From Peltaster fructicola (lineage: Eukaryota > Ascomycota > Dothideomycetes): DNA of 64,000 bases. Shown piece after piece: positions 35,025-46,667 of this stretch. A program made the position numbers and the translations under genes. The number at the start of each line of letters is the position of its first letter. The first letter of the stretch is position 1. Location of the stretch: the NCBI GenBank assembly GCA_001592805.2, contig CP051139.1, positions 4,154,001 to 4,218,000 of the forward strand, given 5' to 3'. The notes below the pieces were generated by a model that ran no database searches, was not told the origin of the DNA, and was given only the letters and a program-made list of their open reading frames with translations.

Positions 35025-36263
35025 TCAATCAAAGGGTATGCGTCGGAGTTCACTTCTCTCGCCATGCTTGTTTGCTTCTTGTCTTGCTCCAATAGCAGAA
35101 GGCACTTTGATACCACAGCAGTCACCCCAGCTACTGGCGTTGTGTGAGTGACCGTGCTCGTCTACTGCGGCGCTGCTCTGGCCGTCCTTCGTCATCTCTT
35201 CTGTGGCGGGCAACAGACTGCCAAACAAGAAATGCTGTGCGACAGGAAGCTTGGCCAGGACTTCGCCGAGGAACATCTTCTTCATGCCTCCCTCGACCTT
35301 AAGCCAACTCTTGGCAGCACTGATATCGTCCAGCATAGGACTGTGCCATCTCAGACCTTGGACTGTCTTCGTTGCGTTGACCCACTGGATCTGGTCTAGG
35401 TATAGGTAGTCTTTTGAGCATTCTTCGATGATGATCTGATTGTGAATTGATAGCGGTCGAATGTGCTTGTGGTTTACCAGCTGAGATGCTCCAAACAAGA
35501 AAGGCAGGAACTGGTAGTCATCCAGACCCCATACACCATGACTACCGGCTGGCTCAAGGTAATACGTACTTTGTATATCGCGCATAAGTTTCAAATATTG
35601 TGGAAAGACCACGAGAGCGAGTGCAGGGAAGAGTGTGGTGTCCAGCAAACCCATCTGGCGTAGACAAAGCAGCCATAACATGAAGTTGAGTTCATGTCCA
35701 GATCCATAGTCGATGCGCTCTCGATTGCCGAATGAGTGAGCCAGGTAAACAGCAGCTTCGTTGGCGGCACTCTCATCTGTAACGCCAATCTTCGTGTGCC
35801 ACTCTTTCAAGCTGCCATCAATGCCATCAAGGTAACCTCTGAAGGCAGGATTGCCAAACCTCGAACCTGTGTCAAGTGATGGACATTTCTTCAGTAGCTT
35901 GTCCGCATCATCGAGCACTTCGAGTAGTGCTAGGATCGCAGGGTTCAGTGCATGCTCTGAGCTCTTCACTGTGGTGATTGTGGTGTTTTTGACCGAGTCT
36001 GACAGTGTGAAGATGAAGCTGACTACAAGCTCGTGTGTGCTGCTTGCCAGAAACAGCTCGTGGTCCCGTGGCGACAGGATTCTGCGCGTAGGCTTTGTGT
36101 ACACATGGTCGCTGAGATCTGGCGCTGAAGCCAAAGGTGGTGTTGGAGGAGCAGGATTTGACGTGTCTTCTGCATCAGCTCTCCGACGAGCTGTGAGCTT
36201 CGAGAGCTTGTTCGCCAGGTCAGTCGACGTCAGGCTGGGATTAGTTGGTATCGCAGAAGGCAT
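35025..36263 (-). CDS. RRD1: PP2A phosphatase activator (PTPA family prolyl isomerase)
   Basis: A 412-residue single-exon protein. I take the ATG at 36263 (MPSAIPTNPS); the frame continues upstream only through unlikely leader sequence from a GTG. PTPA proteins are peptidyl-prolyl isomerases that activate PP2A-type phosphatases. Conserved parts are SFGNRERIDYGSGHELNFML, VFPQYLKLMRDIQSTYYLEP, HGVWGLDDYQFLPFLFGASQ, HKHIRPLSIHNQ and FLGEVLAKLPVAQHFLFGSL. The tail with WGDCCGIKVPSAIGA and a final RRIPFD fits the RRD1 branch of filamentous fungi better than RRD2. That paralogue choice is from memory and less certain than the family. Confidence 0.9.
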   Translation of the reverse strand: MPSAIPTNPSLTSTDLANKLSKLTARRRADAEDTSNPAPPTPPLASAPDLSDHVYTKPTRRILSPRDHELFLASSTHELVVSFIFTLSDSVKNTTITTVKSSEHALNPAILALLEVLDDADKLLKKCPSLDTGSRFGNPAFRGYLDGIDGSLKEWHTKIGVTDESAANEAAVYLAHSFGNRERIDYGSGHELNFMLWLLCLRQMGLLDTTLFPALALVVFPQYLKLMRDIQSTYYLEPAGSHGVWGLDDYQFLPFLFGASQLVNHKHIRPLSIHNQIIIEECSKDYLYLDQIQWVNATKTVQGLRWHSPMLDDISAAKSWLKVEGGMKKMFLGEVLAKLPVAQHFLFGSLLPATEEMTKDGQSSAAVDEHGHSHNASSWGDCCGIKVPSAIGARQEANKHGERSELRRIPFD

Positions 36264-36709
36264 GTCTGCTCCGCGGATCGTCGTGAGGGTGTTGGAGGTG
36301 ATGAGGTCTGCCTCGGTTCTGAGCACTGCACCTGCCGGGTATAGCAGCGAACCACTCACTGTGGGGCCCCGCCTTCGAATGCATCTTCGGCTATCGCATC
36401 CTGGTTGGGAGGTCTTTTTCGCTATCATTCTGCACTGAATCTGCGCACAGTGCGTCACGTACACGCCTGTCGTGAGCTAACATCACACCAACATACTTGC
36501 GACCACTTATAATTGGCTCTTTGACTGTGGCCATCCGCCAGGAAGCGCTGTTCGGGCACACTGCACGGCATCCGGCAATGGAAGAGCATTGCTATGCTCC
36601 TCGACGTGGGCCCATGTAGCATTTCTAGGTAAGTGATTTCTTGCTTTCCTGTTGTCTTCCATTCTTCAAGGCTCGTGAATCCCTTCATTGATACCATTGC
36701 TCCCTCACA
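36264..36709. other. Intergenic, divergent promoters
   Basis: About 450 bp between the divergent PP2A activator and acyl-CoA ligase genes. An in-frame extension of the PTPA frame (to 36464) has no supported start. Confidence 0.55.
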
Positions 36710-38534
36710 ATGCCTTGGAAATCGAGATGGACGGTAGACATTCCTACCTGTTCACTGCCTACATATCTCTTTCAATCGCCGACAGCCACCTTGTCAGATA
36801 AGCCCGTTCTACTCGATGCTGCAGAACCCAGGTACCATCTCACACAAGCCACCTACCGATTATGGGCACAGCGGCTTGCTGCAGGACTGCTTGCGAAGGG
36901 CTTCCAGCCAGGCGATCGGCTTTTGCTCTTTTCAGGCAACACGATCTTCTTCCCTGTAGTGCTCATGGGCACGATAATGGCTGGAGGCATCTTCAGCGGC
37001 GCTAATCCCGGCTACGTAGCAAGAGAGCTCGAGTTTCAGCTAAGCAACACTGGAGCAACATTCCTGATATGCTGGGAGGATGGTCTGGACATCGGACTCG
37101 AAGCTGCACAGAAGGCAGGCTTGAGCAAAGATCACGTCTTTGTGTTTGATGGTGGTATGGAGACGTTTGATGAAAGAGGAAGGGCGAAGCAGGGAATACA
37201 GCATTGGTCGAAGCTACTGGCTGACGTCGAGACTGGACGAAAGTTTGCTTGGAAGGAAGCCAAAACGCGAGCTGACATGGACGAGACGATAGTGCTGAAC
37301 TATTCTTCAGGCACGACGGGAGTTCCGAAGGGCGTGGAGATTACACATATGAACTATGTGTCGAACTGCATGCAGACCGAGTATGTCCAAGCTCTCGATC
37401 CTGACTACGAGCAAAGATTGACCCGTTGGGTTGGACTATCAATGCTACCAATGTATCATGCCTAGTAAGTCTAGTCTAGCTGTGAAGCTGCGTTTCTGGC
37501 TGACACGGAACAGCGGTCAAACAGTTTTCTGCGTGAGCAGTGTACAGAAGCGCATTCCTGTATATATCATGCGCAAATTCGACTTTGGCAAGATGTTGGA
37601 TGCTATACAGAAGTACCGCATTACCGGCCTGACGCTCGTGCCTCCCATAGCAGTCGCACTGGCGAAGCGACCAGAGGTCAAGAACTTCGACTTATCGAGT
37701 ATCGAAGCTGCCGGCTGTGGTGCTGCTCCCTTGGGCCAAGAGGCAAAGGTCGAATTCGAAGGCCTCTGGTCGGGCAAGCAGGTCAACTTGAAGCAGGGCT
37801 GGGGCATGACAGAGATCACCTGCTCTGCTTGTGGTATCGAGCCTACGATGTGGGCCGACGATGCAACCGTTGGCGAGCTGAACCCCAATATCGAAGGCAT
37901 GATCATCGACGATGACGGTAAAGAGCTGGGTATCAATGAGCGAGGCGAGTTCCTGGTGAAGGGCCCGAACGTGATGAAGGGATACTGGCGGCGAGAGGAC
38001 GCCACGCGAGACACCATGACTGCCGATGGCTGGCTGAAAACTGGAGATATTGCATATCGGGACGAGAAAGGCATGATCTATATTGTGGATCGAAAGAAGG
38101 TGAGCACGCAGCAGGAGGCCGTTGAGGAACTAGCTGACAATAGCCAGGAATTGATCAAGGTGAAAGGCAACCAAGTAGCTCCTGCAGAGCTCGAAGGCCT
38201 CCTCCTTGAACACCCAAGCATACAAGATGCAGCGGTGATTGGTGTCACAATGTAAGTCCTTCTCCAATGCGGGAACTCCATGCTGACCTGCTACAGTAAC
38301 GGAGAAGAACTTCCTAGAGCATACATACATTTACAAGACGGCACAAGGCCGACAGAACAAGAGATTGCAAGCTGGCTTGGCGAGAAGGTCGCAAAGCATA
38401 AGAGGCTGGCAGGTGGTGTCAAGTTTGTTGATCTCATTCCGAAGAACCCGTCGGGCAAGATTTTGAGGAAGATACTGAGAGAACAGGCTGCGAAGGAGGT
38501 GGGAGATCAAGGGCCAAGGGCAAGCAAGTTGTAA
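36710..38534 (+). CDS. Peroxisomal acyl-CoA / 4-coumarate-CoA ligase-like enzyme
   Basis: Four exons with introns at 37465-37513, 38100-38147 and 38252-38296 encode 560 residues. It should activate a carboxylic acid as acyl-adenylate and then acyl-CoA. The ATP loop is YSSGTTGVPKGVE, followed by SMLPMYHAYGQTVF, GWGMTEITC (A5-type), KTGDIAYRDEKGMIYIVDR (A7) and KNPSGKILRKILRE with the catalytic Lys (A10). The last three residues are Ser-Lys-Leu, a perfect PTS1, so the enzyme should be imported into peroxisomes. The substrate (fatty, aromatic or dicarboxylic acid) cannot be read. Family members include plant 4CL and fungal secondary-metabolism ligases. It is convergent with the caleosin gene, with 94 bp between stops. 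Confidence 0.93.
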
Positions 38535-38628
38535 TGAATTTATCCCGCCAATCTGCAACCTATCTCTTCCATTTGACGCCGTACATGCCAATATATAGTT
38601 ACATGTGTGACCGCGCTCTACTCAGCGA

Positions 38629-39472
38629 TCAGTACACAAGAGGCTTAAGACCACGCTTGACACGTCGCTCATCTTCCTTCTCCTTGACTGTCCAGAAGAT
38701 TTCTCCATCAAACACACCCTCAGCGTCCTTCTTGCGGAGCACACCATCTTCAGGCCAAAGGAGGAGGTACGTTGCGACCCACTCGAAGGCACTGGCGCTC
38801 CATCCGAAGGGATCAAAGACGATTCGCTGTCCTCTCCATGCACTGTACAACTCTGACAGTGTCAATCCTCCCTTGCCATCCTTGTCGTAGTAGTTGAAGA
38901 AGTCGTTGAAGAGCTCACGTCGATATGCACCATGGCTATTGTATGAGCCTGAGTCTGAACCATGCTTTGCTCGGTGAATGTTGCTGATGTAGACTCCGAA
39001 GCGTGGATCTGGGAGCAGCATTCCTTCTGGTTGACTGAAATACGCAAGTCCGCCGTGAATGATGAAGACAGTGAGCAGAGTCAAGAAGAGGTTCCATCCC
39101 CATGCTCGCACAGATCTGTATGTGTCGATTGGAAATATGATGTTGGCCTCAGGGTTTGGCAGGAAGTATGCACAGTGCTTCTGGAGAGGCTGAAACAGTC
39201 AGTATTATGATGTTACTGTTACAGAGTCAACTCACGCTCATAGCCTTCAATTTGTCCTCCCATTCTGCATTGCGTTTGCCCTTACTGTCGAACTTACGAG
39301 GTCGTCGCTCAGGGAATAATAGACTGTCGAGTGTGCTCAATGGCTGCTGCTTCTTCGTCTCTAGCTTGGAGTCTGCATTCTTCTGAGCGTCGACAGAGAA
39401 GAGCTTTGGCAACTCCTTCTCGGAGAGTTTGATCGCAGGTGCTTGCTGCACCGTTTGTGTTTGAGACATCAT
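38629..39472 (-). CDS. Caleosin (lipid-droplet haem peroxygenase family)
   Basis: Two exons with a 46-nt intron (39190-39235) encode 265 residues, starting MM at 39472/39469. Caleosins sit on lipid droplets or ER membranes and use fatty-acid hydroperoxides. The layout is complete: LQKHCAYF before the first EF-hand, a membrane/Pro-knot segment (LTLLTVFIIHGGLAYFSQPE), the haem-region IHRAKHGSDSGSY with conserved His, an EF-hand-like YYDKDGKGGLTLSELYSAW and the C-terminal DPFGWSASAFEW and LLLWPEDGVLRKKD. The first EF-hand, normally like DRDGDGIIWPLDT, reads LPNPEANIIFPIDT. It has lost the first acidic ligand and the central Gly and gained a residue, so calcium binding there is probably gone. The N-terminal 80 residues are charged and extra. 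Confidence 0.92.
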
Positions 39473-41008
39473 GTGTAGAGCGCGTAAGGAAACAGGACGA
39501 GACGAAAGATGGATAGCATGTGCAGACGAAGAATGTTCCTTGCAGTTAGTTTGACAGGTACGTCATTATTTTATCCAGACCGTGCCTCTCGACATGTGAA
39601 AGCCTTCCTAGGACTTCCGCCCGGAGCAGCAGGGAACAATGCTAGCAGAGTTTGTCAAGTGCGTCGAACTTACGTCGTTTGTAGTATTCTTCCAAAGCAC
39701 AAACCCACACACACTGTGCCTGATGCATACCGTTATTGTCGCACAGGTATACGGCGTCGGTAATGCACCAAACTGAGCACAGCTCGGTCAGCCGCGACAA
39801 GAGCTTGGCTATTGACTGAATGGAAGGTGGCGAGTGAAGAGAAAGAAGCAGAGTGCGCGATGTCATCGCTGTGATACATTCCGCATCATTCGTCCTCGTG
39901 AAATGTGCAGATGGCATGCATCGGTCCTGTGGTACTCTTGATCAGTCAAGACATTCCACAAGCTCCGCGGACTGTGTCGGCCGGTATTCTTTGTTTGCTC
40001 GTACTGAGATGAAACAGATACTCATACAGAGCCAGATGGCTACGTGACAAAGGGTTTGCAATTCGGACCTTCTCCAATATTCGCAGTTTGTCCCGTCATG
40101 GCTGACGCTGAGAATGCATGCGAGAGCCTTGTCTGGGATCGAGATCGAATGCCTCACACTTACCTTTCGGCACAAGTATTGCGCTCGTCATTGTTCTTGC
40201 TGCATGATATTGATCTCTGCTCATTCGGTGAATCAAGGACAACATGCTAGGACGGGCACTGTTGACCAGATTTGTAGCTGTTGCTGTTTAGTGACCATCA
40301 GCATGAGAACTACGTGCTCACAGCACGAAGACCTTTCCAAGTTGCTATGATTGCGGAGCGTAATCGCTCTCTGAACCACGAACTGGAAGCTGTAGAGTAT
40401 AAGGATCTGTCTCTGATAGGAAAGCAGCGAAGTGTTGGATAGGAAGTGTGCAGATGTAGACGATGCATTGTATCCATGCACAGTGGCCCATCCGTGCAGA
40501 GCGCGTCAAGCGCTGGTATATAGCTGCTTAGAATGAGCTTCGGATTCTAGTGGTGTAAGATGTAAGACCTTGCAGTCCACGAGTGTTGTCCTCAAATATA
40601 TCGTCCAAGTTCTATCATGTTCGAGTGCCTGTGGTTGATGATAATGTACCTAATGCCTGATTTTGCAGTTTCCACCACCAGACACGAGCAGCTCGCCCTG
40701 GAAGCCTACGGACGCGCATGGTGTTCGTCCAAATTGTGAACGGAAACATAATGTGATCCCTGATTACTCGCATCGGGAGGTAAGTGACTGAGTGGTGTAG
40801 AAAGATAATGGAGCCAGGGACTCGCTATACTTCACTCGGCTCCCAGCACTGCTCCTAGTCCCCGCGCACGCCTCTGACGTCGAGCGAATCAATATGTAAC
40901 ATCCTTATTCTAATCCGTTACCCGGAATCTGCGAGAAGCACCACCATAACCCGGCATCACAGCATCTAATATGGTTGCATAACTATCGACAACGATATCT
41001 CAACGAAG
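39473..41008. other. Long intergenic region
   Basis: About 1.5 kb between divergent genes. Only short overlapping frames are present. A TGACGTCG half-CRE-like site lies at 40875-40882, about 130 bp before the start of the next gene. It may bind a bZIP factor, but this is a single short match. No RNA or repeat was recognised. Confidence 0.4.
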
Positions 41009-44000
41009 ATGGAAGGCGTCCACGGTGTCGATGTATCGTGGCTGCATCATGCGAACAATAAGGGTGCGTAGTTCTCAAGCTATCACTTCATCAACTGACA
41101 TCAGTAGACTCGAGTCAGCGAAGAACACCAACCAACGGCACTGCGCGACCCAAAGGCAATCCCTCGACACCGGACACCCCTACTATCCGAAGCGTACCCT
41201 CCGATACTCCCAAGCTCCCTACACAACCTCATGTCACACCGCCATCCTTATCCGCGGCCAAGCAAGATGAGACTCCCGCAGTGTCGTCGATGAGCAGTCC
41301 TGTACCGTCACCTATTGCGAACGGTCATACAAGGACGCAGTCTAGTTCGCGACGTCCACAGATGGGTAGCCGTACGAATTCAGAAAAGTCGGTAGACGAT
41401 GGGACGAAGAGCAGCTCTCGGCCACGATGGATCAACAACCTGAGCTCGAAGTTCTCGTCGCAGTCGACGCCGACCAGGACAACGCAGACAGGGAATCTAC
41501 CGCTCAAATCGCCACCAATCAGTGGACCAACGACGGCACTATCACCTGCAGGAGGTGAGGCCCAGGAGGCAGCAGAGCCGTATATACCTCAGAAACCAAG
41601 AGAGTCAGGATCGTTCTTCAGTAGTTTGAGTCGTAGGCTTTCGGCTGGCTCACAGACAAGCAACACTGCAAGAGTCTCGACCTCTGGAGCCATATGTCCA
41701 CGGAAAGTCCTTAACGTGGATCCCAATAGAGAGCGATGTCTGGTGCCGGAGCTCGACAGCAACAAACTGAGAAAGGTATCATTCTGTGTCGATGTTGAGA
41801 TCGCTGGCGGTCCGAAGTACAAGGATGAGCCCGACAACGACGTGGAGCGTCAACGAAAGAAGAAAGAGGTCAAATTGCGAGAAAGAGCAGAGGGAGAGGC
41901 CCTGAAGAACCCTGAAGCGCAAAAAGACGAGGAGACTGAGGCCAACAGGTCAAGGTCAACCTCACTCTCTGCGCCAAAACCAAATACGCAGCCAGCAGAG
42001 CTCCAGAACGACGAGGACAATCAAGAAGGACTTCCTCGAGATAGCATGGACGAGAACAGTGTAAATCGCAAGAAAGAGAAGAAGAAGCGATCAGAGGCTG
42101 AGCGTAAAGAGCGCAAAGAGCAGAGACTACGACGAGCACAAGAAAGCGGTCAAATTCCGGTCGAGATCGGAGGCGACGACGAGGACGAAGCACCGAGCGA
42201 TGTGAATACTCCTGTCGCGAACACACCGGTCACGCCGGTCTCTGCAAAGCCGCCTACGAATGGTCGACCAACAACCGACCCAGCACGAATCTACAGACGA
42301 TGCTGCTCACTGAGAGAAACACCAATTCTCAAGCGAATCACAGAACAACTCATGTCACCCAAGTCGATGCTGCCAAACGAGCCTGGCGTCGTCAGCTGCT
42401 TGGATCTGACGGGCTCACGAATGCAATTGCCGGATGTCATTACACTGGGCGACTGGCTCGCAGTCGTCCCAGTAAAGAGACTCTTGCTGGAGGACGCTGA
42501 CTTGAACGACGAGGGAGTCCGTTGTGTACTCGCTGGTCTGTTGGCAGCAAAGCGGCCAGAGCCAACGAAACGCAAGTTCGTGGTGCCTAGACACCGCGAA
42601 GGTCTAGGACCACCCGCTCAATACCAGGAACGATCCGGCATCGTGGAAAAGATCACATTCAAGAACAACCCACGTATCTCAAGGGTCGGTTGGAAGCACA
42701 TCAGCTTGTTCATCTATATGTGTCGCTCCATCAAAGCTATTGACCTATCTATGAACAAGTTTCCCGACGCAGTTCCCTCCTCCACAGCCAGCCCGCAACC
42801 TACAAAGCCTTCGGTCGACTCCACCAGCATATCAAAGGATGTTGATGCAGCCGAGATATTGTTCAAGTGTCTCAGCGAGCGTCTCGGCGGCAACCGCTTG
42901 GAAGAGCTCAGTGTCTCCGAGTGTGGACTGAAAGCTGGACACATACGCAAGATCGTCGACGGCGCGATAATGTGCGGTATCTCGAGGCTGGGCCTGGCTG
43001 GAAACAACCTCAATGATGCCGGACTTGACCACGTCATGCATTACCTCAAATCTGGTCTGTGCCATGGTATCGATCTTGGCGGCAACAACCTCAAGGGAAA
43101 GCTCGATCGCATCGCAGACAGCCTGGTAGCCAAGCCTAACAATCCATGCTGGGGTCTTAGTCTTGCAGATTGTGAGCTCGACGCCGAGAGCGTCAAACCA
43201 CTTTTCTCGGCAGTCATCCAGCTGCCCAACTTCCGCTTCATTGATCTCAGCCATAACCGAAAACTGTGCAGGACGAAGGACTCCAGGTACAATATCATCA
43301 CTCTGCTGCGCCGCTACATACCTCAGATGAAGGAGTTGAAACGTATACATCTCAATAATGTCGGCATGACCACCAAGCAGGCCATCGCACTGGCAGAAGT
43401 CCTCCCGGAGGGACCACGCCTGGCTCACGTCAGCGTTCTCGAGAACCCGCAGCTGTCGGCTCTGGCAAACAATACAGACGAAGCAAGTCAGGAAGAAGCC
43501 TGCGCACTCTACGCTAGCTTCATGATGGCCGTGAGATGCAGTCATACCCTGATCTGCATCGACCTTGACGTGAGTGTATGCTCGATCTATGAGATTTTCA
43601 CTAATGTCGCTATAGGTGCCAAGTCCAGAAACTGGTGAAGTCGTGAAAGCACTGGCGAAGCAAGTCGTCGCTTACTCCCTGCGCAATATGGAAGAGTTCG
43701 CCATCGCAGAGGCCACCGGGGATGCGACCGCCGACGCAGCAGCACGTCTCTCGGCTCCGCACGGTGGCGAGAAGGACGTCAAGAAGATGTCCTACCCCGA
43801 CGTACTCATGCACCTCGTAGGTCATGTCGACGGAATTCCTGAGAACCACGACAACGATGATCCTGCACCGGACGACGATTATATCGTTGGCGGCACAGGA
43901 GTGGTTAAAGCACTGCAGTACGTGCTTGGCGAGAAGGCGAACGATCTTCGCAGGACAAGTATGCCAGGTTCTCCTGCTAGCGGGCCAATAAGATCTCGCC

Positions 44001-44791
44001 CAGGAAGTTCAGCAGGACTGGATCAAATGGGCAAGGTCAAGGCGAAGCAGATGAGCAGGAGTCTTCTTGACACTGCTCGTAAGATTCGTCAGCGACTTCA
44101 TCCTGCCATTGTCAAGGAGGCCACGGCCGGCGACGAGATGGCCTATCGCAGGCTACAATTCCTGGACCACACTTTACAGAGCATGATCGATCGGTTCGAG
44201 GAGGAGTATCCCGAAACTCGCGTACAAGAAGGCGTGTCACAGCAAGCATCAGCATTTCTTGATTTGTCCAAACCAGGACGAGAGATCTCCAGCACTGAAG
44301 ATGAGATGCCACCTGAGCTCGATCTGGCGGCAGACGATGACGAGGATGAATCGGACCTCCATCCAGGCTTCGTTCGACGCAATAGTGATGCATCGCTTGC
44401 CTCACGAACCATGACACTCGAGGAAGGACGACTCCATCGCCACGGTCAAAGGTTACGACGCGATGTGATCAACTCATCTTCTCCAAACAATGGACCGATC
44501 GAAGATGCAGGTAATGCATCTGAGAAATTACAGCTTGAGAAGGACCGCATCAGAACCCTGGCCGAGAAGCTCGAATCGGTGCCAGGTGAGGTCCTTGTGC
44601 CAATGGTCGACAAACACGGTTGGGCTGCTGTCTTGCAGCAATGGGGTGCCAACTACGAAGACCTCAGGGCGATGCAGGAACAAGATCCCGAAGGTTGGGA
44701 GCAATTCACTGATGCCCAGATGAAGGCGAAGATGAACCTCGACCACAGCCGTTCAGGCAATTTGACCAAGCCAGGTCCAAACATGTTCTGA
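41009..44791 (+). CDS. Large leucine-rich-repeat protein (possibly Mhp1-like)
   Basis: Three exons with introns at 41064-41104 and 43570-43615 encode 1231 residues. Residues 1-160 are Ser/Thr/Pro-rich. Next comes KLRKVSFCVDVEIAGGPKY, containing an RVxF-like PP1-docking core (KVSF), then a highly charged Lys/Glu coil (KKEKKKRSEAERKERKEQR). Residues about 320-800 form ribonuclease-inhibitor-type leucine-rich repeats (LGDWLAVVPVKRLLLEDADL, EELSVSECGLKAGHIRKI, ISRLGLAGNNLNDAGL and GIDLGGNNLKGKL). The C-terminal third is acidic and helical. Similar Aspergillus proteins are, as I recall, annotated cell-wall biogenesis protein Mhp1. I treat that name as tentative. No enzyme activity is evident. Confidence 0.85.
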
Positions 44792-45002
44792 GACGGCTGG
44801 TGCGTCAACTCTCTTTTCTTTGTGTATGTATACTAAGCAAGTTGGAGTCGACCATCCCTTGCGACCTGTCATTTACTACAAGCTTGGTCTGATCAGGTAC
44901 CTCAGACGGCTCTCTATATAACGACGGTCTCCTGTATAATCACTTTTACGGAAATACCAATTAGACATACTTTTCTCTTGTCATCTCGCTGAGCTGTAGT
45001 CA

Positions 45003-46667
45003 TCAGCAAGCAGTGGCCACTCGGGTCGCAAATGGGCTCTTTTCTCTGAAGGTCTTGCCGTAACGCACGAACCAAAGAGCAACCAGACAGTAGAAGCTCG
45101 CCACTGCTGCCAAAACGAAGATCGCATTGTTGGTGTTCAGCTTGTCGAACATATCTCCTGCGAACAGCGGAAATATGCCGGATAGTGCTGCTCTCAAGAA
45201 TGACATTGGTGCATTGGCTGATGCTGCGTAGGAAGAGTATGAGTCTGTAAGGTATCCAGATAGTACGCAATCGAATTCGATCGTGGCGAAACCGACGCCT
45301 GCTAGGCATGCTATTGAGATCCAGGGTGTCATATGTGTCTGGAGAGGCGGTACCGATGCTCCAAAGATCCAGAAAGCGATTGCTAGGATTGGTGCTGCAA
45401 TGACGAAACCGCTGATCTTATGCTCGGGCTCTTCTAGCTGGCCTTTTTGCTTATATCTGTCTGCGATGCGAATGTCAAGTAGTCGTGGGAGGAACGTCAG
45501 AGGAATCCCAGCTGCGATCGCCAGGTTGACAAGTGAAGTCTCTCGAGCCGTAAAGCCAAAGTCGCTGTACACAGTCGGCAGGGCTTCTGGAAAGACGTAT
45601 ATGATGGCATACACCGTTGCAGCCATCACGGAGGTGAGCATTACAATAGGTTCTGTAAAGAATAGTCGGATGGGAAGCAGTAATGTTGTGTGACAGAACG
45701 TCTTGATATCGATTGACACTCCATAATCCTCCGAATAGAGACCATCGTAACCTGTCTCAGCTTGGATGAGCTGTATCTCCTGTCGGAGTATCCTCGATGG
45801 TCGTGATTCTTTCATGTGAAGACACAGTGCTGCTGCTCCTGCCGCAAGCAGACCCGCAAGCATATATACCCAGCGCCTGAACCCAGTCAGTACTTGTGCT
45901 TCACTACGCGAACATACTCACCAGCCGAGCGTCGATGTGCTGATAAAGGTCGCCACGGACGGACCGAGCGATATACCTAGCACGGCGCTGACAATCCAGA
46001 GGTGAATCGTCCAGATTCGACTTCGAACACTCCACATGTTCTCTAGACTGCCAGCAGCTACAGTGCCTGGCATAGCACTGAAGAAGCCGCAGCAGAAGCG
46101 GCAGGTTACCACCACGGGTAATACTGGAAATGCTCCAATAAGAAGATTGCCGACAGAGTAGAGCGCAGTGGTCACAACGTAAATCGTTCGGCCGCCGAAG
46201 GTCTCAGATATCGGTGGCAACAGCAGTCCACCTATAGCTTGCCCTATCAGATAAGAGAATGTGAAAGACGCCAATGCAAGTTGTTTGCTAATACCGAAGA
46301 GTTGATAGGTTTGTCCTGCTGTCGAAGAGCCAGTGTTGCTGATTAAGGTGGTGAGGCACTCAAGGAAACAAATCAGTGCAGTGTCGAAGCATTTTCTTGA
46401 GATCGGCCAGTTACGAGGATGGATTGAACTGTTCGGCTTCCAGGTGACGTTACCAAGTCTGTCGACATGCAGACCTTTCTCTTCGACGGCAATACGAATG
46501 AAAAGTGGAACGGCGAAGGAAAGCTTCTCCTTCTCATGACTGACTAGCGAGAGGCTGGAATTGGTCGAGACAGTATGCAGTGATGGTGTTATAGGCATAC
46601 ACCGTTGCTGATTGCATATCGGCCAGTCATCTACCTCTTGTTGAGCCATGGGCTTGTGGTTCTGCAT
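45003..46667 (-). CDS. MFS transporter, DHA1-like
   Basis: Two exons with a 45-nt intron (45877-45921) encode 539 residues. About 85 hydrophilic residues come first. Then about twelve hydrophobic helices in two blocks are split by a loop (SRILRQEIQLIQAETGYDG). WKPNSSIHPRNWPISRK before helix 1 and CRFCCGFFSAMPGTVAAGSL in helix 4 are hallmarks of fungal DHA1 (multidrug/polyamine-type) proton antiporters. The motif usually ending GxxxDMFDxxxR reads GSLENMWSVRSR here, so the central Asp is replaced by Asn. Substrate is unknown. It is convergent with the leucine-rich gene (211 bp). Confidence 0.9.
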
